The notes beneath the pieces were generated by a model. That model was not told the origin of the DNA. It was given only the letters and a program-made list of their open reading frames with translations, and searched no databases. The translations under genes were made by a program, and so were the position numbers. Source: JBCCFK01 sp965262315 (GTDB lineage: Bacteria; Actinomycetota; Acidimicrobiia; Acidimicrobiales; UBA8592). Taken from it: a stretch of 7,001 nt of DNA. Of the stretch, positions 1-5,814 are shown in pieces. Position 1 is the first letter of the stretch; every line of letters starts with the position of its first letter. Where the stretch lies: assembly GCA_965262315.1 (NCBI GenBank), contig CBDHFJ010000102.1:1-7001 (forward strand), written 5' to 3'.

Positions 1-926
1 CGGCCGATTTCGTGGCCGCCTTCGACGACTTCCTCGACGCGTTCGGTGCCCGAGGGCCGAACGAGTGGGAGACCGCGTGCGAGGTGTGGGCCACGGATCA
101 TGCGCTGCCGCTGACGCTGGTCGATCGCATGCGGACCACCAACGCGGACCACGACCCGTCGATCCGTCACGACCAACTGGCCGCCGAGCGCGACGCCGCC
201 ATCGCCGATGCCAGAGCCCGCCTGTCCCGAGGGCAGCGTTGGCTGTTCGATCGGGCGCTGCGGTCCGCCACGCTGCTCTCCCAGTCGCGGGAACGGTCGA
301 AGACCACGATCGTGCGCCTCATCCACGTGGCCCGACTGCTGACCCGTGAGCTCGGTGCTCGCTGTGCCGCCCGGGTCGAGGGCGGCGACATGAAGGACAT
401 CTGGTTCACCGCTGCCGATGAGCTGGAGGCCTATGTGGCCGACCCGTCGGCGTTCGTCGACGTGATCGCTGCTCGTCGTGCTGCCCGCGATGCCCTGGCC
501 GCCCGAGTGCCGCCGTTCGTGTTCGAGGGGGCGGTCCCCGACCCTTCGACATGGCCGTTGCGCGATCAGGTCCCCGCCGGGGAGGCGCTGGATGTCGGTG
601 CGACCCTCACCGGCTTGGCGGGCTGTGCCGGCGTGGCCGAGGGGCGGGCCCGCGTGGTCACCGATCCGGCGGATCCGGGCGACCTCGGGCCCGGCGACGT
701 CTTGATCGCCCCGCTGACCGACCCGTCGTGGACACCGTTGTTCGTCCCGGTCGAGGCCGTGGTGGTCGACGTCGGCGGCCAGATGAGCCATGCGGTGATC
801 GTCAGCCGCGAGCTCGGGCGCCCCTGTGTGGTGGCAGCCACGGGAGCGACTGGGCGCATCCCCGATGGGGCGCGGGTTCGTGTGGACGGCACCGCTGGGA
901 CCGTGACCGTGGTGGCGGGACCATGA
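1..926 (+). CDS. PEP-utilising enzyme, C-terminal part (phosphohistidine swivelling domain); 5' end outside window
   Basis: The frame is open to the left edge (first full codon at 3), so the N-terminus is missing; the GTG at 12 is probably internal. Numbering from that GTG gives 304 residues. Residues 7-28 (FLDAFGARGPNEWE and on) and 92-117 (RERSK..., then an Arg-rich helix) match the linker region of PEP synthase-like and rifampin phosphotransferase-like dikinases. Residues 204-301 form the PEP-utilisers mobile domain (PF00391), with GGQMSHAVIVSREL and the phosphoryl-carrying His260 (codon 789-791). In the family this His shuttles phosphate between an ATP-grasp site and the acceptor. The protein ends directly after this domain, so the C-terminal PEP/pyruvate TIM barrel of true PEP synthase is absent. 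That order (ATP-grasp, substrate domain, His domain last) is the one seen in rifampin phosphotransferases. The substrate is unknown. Its stop overlaps the next start as ATGA. Confidence 0.85.
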   Translation, partial: ADFVAAFDDFLDAFGARGPNEWETACEVWATDHALPLTLVDRMRTTNADHDPSIRHDQLAAERDAAIADARARLSRGQRWLFDRALRSATLLSQSRERSKTTIVRLIHVARLLTRELGARCAARVEGGDMKDIWFTAADELEAYVADPSAFVDVIAARRAARDALAARVPPFVFEGAVPDPSTWPLRDQVPAGEALDVGATLTGLAGCAGVAEGRARVVTDPADPGDLGPGDVLIAPLTDPSWTPLFVPVEAVVVDVGGQMSHAVIVSRELGRPCVVAATGATGRIPDGARVRVDGTAGTVTVVAGP

Positions 927-1906
927 CCGAACCGATCCGGTGGGGCATCTGCGGCACGGGCGCGATCGCGTCCGAGTTCGCCACCGCGCTCACACGAGTC
1001 GACGACGCTGAGTTGGTGGCCGTCGCTTCCGAGGACGCCGACCGAGCCGCGGCCTTCGCGGGCGATCACGACGTGCCTCGGACCCACCTCGGCTACGACG
1101 CCATGGCCGATGACGCTGAGGTCGACGTCGTCTACGTCGCGTCCACCCAGGAGCGCCACGTCCGCGACGTGCTGCTGTTGTTGGAGGGCGGTCGGAACGT
1201 GTTGTGCGAGAAGCCGTTCGCGTTGAGCGTTGCCGAGGCGCGCACGATGATCGACATGGCTCGCGCGTCCGACCTCTTCCTGATGGAGGCGATGTGGAGC
1301 CGCTTCCAGCCGTCGTACCGGAAGCTGCGTGAGCTCGTCGACGGCGGCGCCATCGGTGAGCCGCAGCGGGTGGAGGCCGACTTCTCGTTCATGGTTCCCG
1401 ACGACGAGCGGTCCGATCATCGCCTGTTCGACCCGAGCAGGGGCGGGGGTGCCCTGCTCGACCTCGGCGTGTACCCCGTGCACCTCGCGCACGTCGTGCT
1501 CGGTCCCCCGACGGCGGTGGCGGCGCAGGCCGAGTTGACCGAGCGTGGTGTCGACGCCTGGACGAGTCTGCTGCTGACCCACGACGGCGACGCGTCGTCG
1601 CTGTTGAGTGCGGGCATCACGGTCAACGGGTCGTTGTCGGCGCGCGTCGCCGGCACAGAAGGGGTCATCCGCCTGGACCCGTTCATGCACGTGACCACCA
1701 GGCTCACGCTCGAGCGCGGCTTCGAGGCACGGAGCACGTTCGAGTTCGAGGACCCGAGCCTGCACCACCAGGTGCCCGAGGTGCATCGTTGCCTCCGCGA
1801 GGGCATCGGCGAGTCCTCGGTCATGCCGCATGCCGACACGCTGGCGATGCTCGAGACGCTCGACGAGGCCCGTCGACAGATCGGCCTCGTCTACCCGACC
1901 GAATGA
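923..1906 (+). CDS. Gfo/Idh/MocA family oxidoreductase (dihydrodiol dehydrogenase-like)
   Basis: A predicted cytoplasmic NAD(P)-dependent dehydrogenase of 327 residues, a usual length for the family. The N-terminal Rossmann fold (about 5-120) starts with GICGTGAIA at 8-16, the dinucleotide-binding loop. EKP at 96-98 carries the family's catalytic Lys97. MEAMWSRFQP at 121-130 and GGGALLDLGVYPVHLA at 174-189 open the C-terminal alpha/beta domain; Tyr184 in GVYP fits the catalytic Tyr. These motifs are those of the trans-1,2-dihydrobenzenediol dehydrogenase / glucose-fructose oxidoreductase branch, but the substrate, probably a sugar or cyclic polyol, cannot be read from the sequence. The ATG at 923 is chosen because it gives the Rossmann start at the right distance and overlaps the upstream stop (ATGA). 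The frame stays open further upstream, but that stretch is low-complexity shadow of the previous gene. The GGTGG at 911-915 could serve as a ribosome site. Confidence 0.92.
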   Translation: MTEPIRWGICGTGAIASEFATALTRVDDAELVAVASEDADRAAAFAGDHDVPRTHLGYDAMADDAEVDVVYVASTQERHVRDVLLLLEGGRNVLCEKPFALSVAEARTMIDMARASDLFLMEAMWSRFQPSYRKLRELVDGGAIGEPQRVEADFSFMVPDDERSDHRLFDPSRGGGALLDLGVYPVHLAHVVLGPPTAVAAQAELTERGVDAWTSLLLTHDGDASSLLSAGITVNGSLSARVAGTEGVIRLDPFMHVTTRLTLERGFEARSTFEFEDPSLHHQVPEVHRCLREGIGESSVMPHADTLAMLETLDEARRQIGLVYPTE

Positions 1907-2589
1907 CGTCCTGGTCCGACGACTTTTGCCGAGTGCTCGCCGACGCGCTCGCAGCCGGTGCCGACGCCGAGCGCGCCGCCGGGCAGCGCGCGTACCTCCG
2001 CGACCAGTTCCCGTTCTTCGGGGTGTCGTCGCCCGAGCTCAAGGCGATCCTCTCCGACGCGCTGCGGGCCACGGAGCGCCCCGGACCCTTGGACCTCGAG
2101 GCGTTCGCCCGTCAGGCCTACGAACAGCCGGAGCGGGAGTGGCACTACGCCGCCGTCAAGGTGCTGCGCCGCCACGCCAGACTCCTGATGCCGGACTCGG
2201 TGCCACTGCTCCACCACCTGGTCACCACGCACAGCTGGTGGGACACGGTGGACGAGATCGCCTCGCACCTGGCAGGCACGCTGGTGCAGCAACACCCCGA
2301 CACCGTGGCGGTGATGGACACGTGGGCGGCCTCGGACCATCTGTGGCTGGCCCGGACGGCCATCCTCCACCAGCTCCGGTTCAAGGAGAACACCGACGTG
2401 GACCGGCTGTTCGGCTACTGCCTGGACCGGGCGGACGAGGCCGACTTCTTCTACCGCAAGGCGATCGGGTGGGCACTGCGCCAGTACGCCAGGACCGATC
2501 CCGACGCGGTTCGCGCCTTCTGTGACACCAACGAGCACCTGCTGTCACCGCTCTCGCTCAGGGAGGCGCGCAAGCACCTGGGCGAATAG
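1903..2589 (+). CDS. DNA alkylation repair protein, AlkD-like HEAT-repeat glycosylase
   Basis: This 228-residue protein matches the AlkD family (COG4912; Bacillus cereus AlkD has 237 residues). These enzymes excise bulky or cationic alkylated bases such as 3-methyladenine and 7-methylguanine, using HEAT-like helical repeats and no base flipping. FPFFGVSSPELK at 36-47 is the typical N-terminal motif. The active-site set described for AlkD (Trp109, Asp113, Arg148, Trp187) has clear counterparts here: Trp113 and Asp117 in SWWDTVDEIA, Arg151 in WLARTAILHQ, and Trp190 in YRKAIGWALRQ. The four-residue Trp/Asp spacing is kept, so the enzyme should be active. The ATG at 1903 overlaps the preceding TGA (ATGA). 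There is no evident Shine-Dalgarno sequence, so translation probably depends on coupling to the oxidoreductase gene. The functional link to the two upstream enzymes is not obvious. Confidence 0.93.
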   Translation: MTSWSDDFCRVLADALAAGADAERAAGQRAYLRDQFPFFGVSSPELKAILSDALRATERPGPLDLEAFARQAYEQPEREWHYAAVKVLRRHARLLMPDSVPLLHHLVTTHSWWDTVDEIASHLAGTLVQQHPDTVAVMDTWAASDHLWLARTAILHQLRFKENTDVDRLFGYCLDRADEADFFYRKAIGWALRQYARTDPDAVRAFCDTNEHLLSPLSLREARKHLGE

Positions 2590-2607
2590 GCCCCGCGGAT
2601 CGGGTCG

Positions 2608-2633
2608 GGAATGCGCGAACTACCCTCGGCGTT
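2608..2633 (+). promoter_or_regulatory. Candidate ECF-sigma-type promoter before the fusion gene
   Basis: GGAAT at 2608-2612 and CGTT at 2630-2633 are 17 bases apart. This resembles the GGAAY / CGTT pairs used by actinobacterial stress ECF sigma factors. A start of transcription about 8 bases further on would give a leader of roughly 20 bases that includes the ribosome site at 2647-2652. Short motifs like these arise by chance in GC-rich DNA, and read-through from the upstream operon is equally possible. Confidence 0.25.
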
Positions 2634-2646
2634 GGCGGGGCCGAAC

Positions 2647-2652
2647 GAAGGG
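2647..2652 (+). promoter_or_regulatory. Ribosome binding site that decides a TTG start
   Basis: GAAGGG lies six bases before the TTG at 2659. The alternative ATG at 2611 has no comparable site at the right distance. Starting at the TTG gives a compact lipoprotein signal peptide (Met, Lys, then a Leu-rich core ending in Cys17). The ATG would add 16 residues of mixed charge in front of it. Confidence 0.6.
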
Positions 2653-2658
2653 CGTTGT

Positions 2659-5600
2659 TTGAAACCATTCCTCCTGTTGGCGGTTCTGCTGCTCCTGGCC
2701 GTGGGCTGCAGCAGTGGCGACGATCCTGGTACCCAGCAGATCGAGCCACAGGTGGAGGACGTCCTGGCCACGTCGGCAGACGCCATGGCCGAGGTGGAGA
2801 CGGTCCGGTTCGACATCGTGCGCAGCGGCGCGCCGGTCTTCGTCGACGCCGCCGAGAGCATCGCGGTCGACGCGGTCACCGGCACGGTCGAGGTGCCCGA
2901 CCGGGCCGAGGCGTTGCTCACCGTCACCATCGACGGGTCGGTGAGCACCCAACTCGGCGCGGTCGCCGACGCCGACGGCACGCTGCTCAGCAACCCCGTC
3001 ACGGGTGAGTTCGAGCCGCTCCCCGCCGGCTTCGACCTGGATCCCCGGCAGTTCTTCGACCCCGTCGGCGGCTGGCGGCCGTTGATCGCCGGGCTGGTGG
3101 ACGCGACGTACATCGGCCAGGACGACCGGGGCGGCCAGCGGTACCACGTGCGTGGCACTGCGCCCGCCGAGCGCATCGAGGCCGTCACCGCCGGCCTCGT
3201 CCGGAACCAGGACGTGGTGGTGGACCTCTGGATCGACCCGGTCACCGGGCTGGTCAGCGCCGTCGAGTTCGACACGGTGTTCGATGACGCCACCAGCTCG
3301 TGGGTACTCGAGCTGGCGGGGTACGACGGGCTGACGGCCGACGAGGGCGGGTCGCCCTGGGCGACCGCGGGGATCGTGGCTGCGGTGCTGATCGGCCTGG
3401 CCGTGATCGTGGCCACGGTGCGACCCATGCTCGCGGGGAGCGGTGCGCCGAGGGCTCCGAGCCCGAGGGCTCCGAGCCCGGTGGCTCCCGCGCCCGGCGG
3501 CGCCCCGGAGCCCGATCCGGTTCGCACCGGCAGAGCCTCGCCTCGGGCGGTCCTGACGATCGTCGCGTTCTCGGTGTTCGTGGCCGCCGATGACCTCACG
3601 GTGGTCTCGACGATGCTCCGGCCGATCATCGGGGACCTGGGGTTGGTACTGCCCGACGGGCTCGACGACGCCGCCTGGATCGTCAACGTGTACCTGATCG
3701 CCTTCGTGGCGGTGATGCCCATCGCCGGGCGGCTCAGCGACGTGATCGGTCGGCGGAACACATTCATGGGGGCGTACGCGATCTTCCTGGTGGGAACCAC
3801 CCTGATTCCGCTGATGGACTCGCTCGGGCCGTTCCTGGCCGCCCGGGTACTCACGGCGATCGGTGGCGGTGCGATGGTCCCGGTGGCGCTGGCCGTGGTG
3901 GGAGACGCGTATCCCGCAGCCAAGCGCGCCCGCGCGTTGGGCACCCTGGCCGCGATCGAGACGCTGGGTTGGGTCTGGGGTCCGATGTACGGCGCGATCC
4001 TCGTCCGCTTCCTGTCGTGGGAGTGGCAGTTCTGGCTGAACATCCCGCTGGCGCTCGGCGGCATGGCCGCGGTGTGGTGGGCGCTGTCGGGACACGACCA
4101 GGGCCGGCGAGCGACCTCGCTCGATTGGCGCGGCGCGGTGTTGTTGACCGCGGCCCTGGTGTCGCTCAACCTGGCGCTGCTCGGCAACGCCGAGATCCAG
4201 AGCGTCACCGGCTTCGACCAGCTGACCGGCGGCAGCGGCTTCGACTTCCGGCTGCTGTATCTGGTGACCTTGGTGGCGGGCGGTCTCTTCGTCCTGCACC
4301 AGCGCACCACCGAGGACCCGCTGATCGACCGCTCGGCGTTCCGGGGGCGGAGCCTCCAGATCGCGCTGGCGGTGAACTTCATCGTCGGCGCGTCGCTGGT
4401 GATCTCGATGGTCGACGTGCCCATCTTCGTGAACGCGGTGGAGATCGACGTCGAGGACTCGGCGGTGGTGGCCGGCTGGGTGCTGTCCGCGCTCACGGCT
4501 GCCATGGCTGTCACGTCCTACCTCGGCGGTCGGCTCACGGCCCGATCCGGGTATCGGCTGCCCATCGTCGGCGGCATGGCCGCGGCCGTCGGCGCCTACG
4601 TCCTGATGGGTCTCACCTGGGACGTCGACACCTCGTACTGGGTGCTCGCTGCCCAGCTCGGGCTGTTGGGGGCCGGGCTCGGTCTGGTCTCGGCCCCGAC
4701 GTCGGCGGTGGTCGTCGATGCCGCCGAGCCGGACAAGCGAGGTGCGGCGGCGGCGACCCTGATGGTCGTGCGTCTGATGGGCCTGAGCGTCGGCCTGTCG
4801 CTGCTGACCGCCTGGGGTCTGGCCCGGTTCAACGACCTGCGCAACGGCATCGAGCTGCCGGCCATCGACGACCCCGGCTTCGAGGACGCGGTCATCGAGG
4901 CCCAGGGCACGCTCACCGCGCAGGCCATCGCCGAGACGTTCCTGGCTGCCGCGCTGGTCACGGCACTGGGTCTGGCGCTGGCGTTCGCCATCCGCAACCG
5001 CACGAGTGACACGGCGGAGGTCGCGCCCGTGCCCGAGAAGGCGCCCATCCCCGAGGGGTGGGAGCCGACGCTCGACGACACCGACGAGTTCGCACCGGTG
5101 GCCGCGATGGCTGCCACCGAGCTGGAATCGACTGAAACTGGAGTTCCCATGTCCTGGCTGCAACGCCATTCCGGGGCCGTGGTCGGCGTCCTGGGGGCGC
5201 TGATCGTGTTGGCCTTCGTGTTCATCGCCGTCTTGTTCGGCCGGTTGAGCGACAGCGAGGACCAGTTGGCCGACACCGCGGCGGAGCTGGAGCGCGTCGA
5301 AGCCGGGGCTGCGCTGTTCGCCTCGCAGGTCACCGGCTTCCAGGAGCAGTTGACCGAGCTGTCACCCACCATTTCGGCCGGACTCGACGAGGCGATCGCC
5401 GGACTCGACGAGTTCGCGGCGTCCACCATCGAGTTCGAGGTCAACATCGACGAAGTGGTCACCATCGACACCCAGGTCGTGATCGATCGGGAGCTGTCGG
5501 TGCCGATCTCGGAGAACCTCCCGATCAACGAGACGTTCGAGACCGAGATCGAGGTGGACACGCCGCTCGGCTTCTCGGTTCCCCTGGACGTGACGGTGCC

Positions 5601-5802
5601 GGTCGACATCGAGGTCCCGGTCGAGCTGGACCTGGACGTGGTGGTGAACGAGACGATCCCGGTGCAGGCCACGGTGCCCGTGCAGCTGGACATTCCGATC
5701 GCCATCGAGGTGGCGGGGACCGAGCTGGCCGAGCTCGCGGCCTCGCTGTCGGACGGGTTGCGGTCCCTCGACGAGATCGTGGCCGGCCTGGGCGGCGGCT
5801 AG
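2659..5802 (+). CDS. LprG-like lipoprotein / P55-like MFS lipid exporter fusion with a C-terminal beta-repeat domain
   Basis: 1047 residues from TTG 2659 (1063 from ATG 2611). Residues 1-17 are a lipoprotein signal ending AVGC, with Cys17 the predicted lipidated residue; Ala at -3 is slightly off consensus. Residues 25-228 resemble the LppX/LprAFG lipid-binding fold, including VVVDLWIDPVTGLVSAVEFD near the end. A helix at 235-254 crosses inward, followed by a Pro-rich cytoplasmic linker (255-294). Residues 297-781 are a DHA2-type MFS transporter, probably 14 helices. It shows acidic Asp311/Asp312 in helix 1, motif A GRLSDVIGRR (357-366), motif C-like GWVWGPMYG (437-445) and an extended loop at about 724-757 before the last helix. 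A linker (782-830), an outward helix (839-860), a coiled coil (862-920) and a beta-rich domain (923-1020) follow. LprG plus P55 export triacylglycerides and lipoglycans in mycobacteria; a related lipid-export role is inferred here. The C-terminal module is unrecognised. Confidence 0.88.
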   Translation: MKPFLLLAVLLLLAVGCSSGDDPGTQQIEPQVEDVLATSADAMAEVETVRFDIVRSGAPVFVDAAESIAVDAVTGTVEVPDRAEALLTVTIDGSVSTQLGAVADADGTLLSNPVTGEFEPLPAGFDLDPRQFFDPVGGWRPLIAGLVDATYIGQDDRGGQRYHVRGTAPAERIEAVTAGLVRNQDVVVDLWIDPVTGLVSAVEFDTVFDDATSSWVLELAGYDGLTADEGGSPWATAGIVAAVLIGLAVIVATVRPMLAGSGAPRAPSPRAPSPVAPAPGGAPEPDPVRTGRASPRAVLTIVAFSVFVAADDLTVVSTMLRPIIGDLGLVLPDGLDDAAWIVNVYLIAFVAVMPIAGRLSDVIGRRNTFMGAYAIFLVGTTLIPLMDSLGPFLAARVLTAIGGGAMVPVALAVVGDAYPAAKRARALGTLAAIETLGWVWGPMYGAILVRFLSWEWQFWLNIPLALGGMAAVWWALSGHDQGRRATSLDWRGAVLLTAALVSLNLALLGNAEIQSVTGFDQLTGGSGFDFRLLYLVTLVAGGLFVLHQRTTEDPLIDRSAFRGRSLQIALAVNFIVGASLVISMVDVPIFVNAVEIDVEDSAVVAGWVLSALTAAMAVTSYLGGRLTARSGYRLPIVGGMAAAVGAYVLMGLTWDVDTSYWVLAAQLGLLGAGLGLVSAPTSAVVVDAAEPDKRGAAAATLMVVRLMGLSVGLSLLTAWGLARFNDLRNGIELPAIDDPGFEDAVIEAQGTLTAQAIAETFLAAALVTALGLALAFAIRNRTSDTAEVAPVPEKAPIPEGWEPTLDDTDEFAPVAAMAATELESTETGVPMSWLQRHSGAVVGVLGALIVLAFVFIAVLFGRLSDSEDQLADTAAELERVEAGAALFASQVTGFQEQLTELSPTISAGLDEAIAGLDEFAASTIEFEVNIDEVVTIDTQVVIDRELSVPISENLPINETFETEIEVDTPLGFSVPLDVTVPVDIEVPVELDLDVVVNETIPVQATVPVQLDIPIAIEVAGTELAELAASLSDGLRSLDEIVAGLGGG
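3449..3488 (+). repeat. 15-bp tandem repeat in the Pro-rich linker of the fusion protein
   Basis: CGAGGGCTCCGAGCC occurs twice in perfect tandem (3449-3463 and 3464-3478), then a partial third copy with two changes (3479-3488). It encodes PRAPS-PRAPS-PVAPA at residues 264-278, within the predicted cytoplasmic linker between the tether helix and the first MFS helix. It looks like a slippage-prone spacer whose length may vary between strains. Confidence 0.8.
5139..5151 (+). promoter_or_regulatory. Possible internal translation start (TGGAG + ATG) inside the fusion gene
   Basis: TGGAG at 5139-5143 stands five bases before an in-frame ATG at 5149-5151 (Met831 of the fusion). Starting there would give a separate 217-residue protein: a short positive N-terminus (MSWLQRHSG), one membrane helix, a coiled coil and the beta-rich domain. 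The position is exactly at the boundary between the cytoplasmic linker and this module. This suggests either a second, shorter product or the relic start of a gene that has been fused to the transporter. Chance occurrence is not excluded. Confidence 0.35.
5500..5733 (+). repeat. Three 26-residue degenerate repeats with hexad VPV-type motifs
   Basis: Hydrophobic-Pro-hydrophobic triplets have Pro at 949, 955, 975, 981, 987, 1001, 1007 and 1013 of the fusion protein. Within a cluster the step is exactly 6 residues, and clusters begin exactly 26 residues apart (949, 975, 1001). Units are 948-973, 974-999 and 1000-1025, or 78 bases each. Between the Pro motifs the residues alternate hydrophobic and acidic, as in amphipathic beta strands. 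The last third of unit 3 diverges into a helix. The repeat is clear in protein but weak in DNA, so it is an old duplication. Confidence 0.7.
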
Positions 5803-5814
5803 CGCGTCGCCTGG
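5788..5814 (+). terminator. Weak hairpin spanning the convergent stop codons
   Basis: In the plus-strand transcript, 5788-5797 can pair with 5805-5814, giving 10 pairs, three of them G-U, around a 7-base loop. The loop contains the shared CTAG of both stop codons. On the minus strand the G-U pairs become A-C mismatches, so it would favour the plus transcript. No U-tract follows. It is the only terminator-like structure at this gene junction, and it is marginal. Confidence 0.22.

Noticed and set aside
551..922. Upstream extension of the oxidoreductase to an ATG at 551
   Set aside because: The extra residues are Arg/Gly-rich shadow of the PEP-utilising gene, and the Rossmann motif begins properly after the ATG at 923.
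1789..1902. Upstream extension of the AlkD-like gene to an ATG at 1789
   Set aside because: It overlaps the oxidoreductase end with non-homologous residues; the start at 1903 gives the usual family length.
2589..2642. Perfect 8-base inverted repeat GGCCCCGC / GCGGGGCC between the AlkD and fusion genes
   Set aside because: The loop would be 38 bases and there is no U-tract, so it is not a convincing terminator. Short GC-only repeats are expected by chance here.
2451..4514. Long open frame on the minus strand (687 codons) opposite the fusion gene
   Set aside because: Its product is Ser/Thr/Pro/Arg-rich low-complexity with no domain pattern, while the plus strand encodes recognisable domains. 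It is a typical GC-rich antisense shadow.
2620..5169. Second long minus-strand frame (849 codons)
   Set aside because: The product is dominated by Arg, His, Gly, Asp and Gln with no hydrophobic core, and overlaps the real gene throughout.
2659..5802. Idea that the fusion gene is an assembly error joining three genes
   Set aside because: The frame is continuous with no stop codons, the membrane topology is consistent across all joins, and the linkers are typical Pro-rich or acidic spacers. The internal ATG at 5149 keeps a partial-fusion history open, so this is reported as a finding instead.
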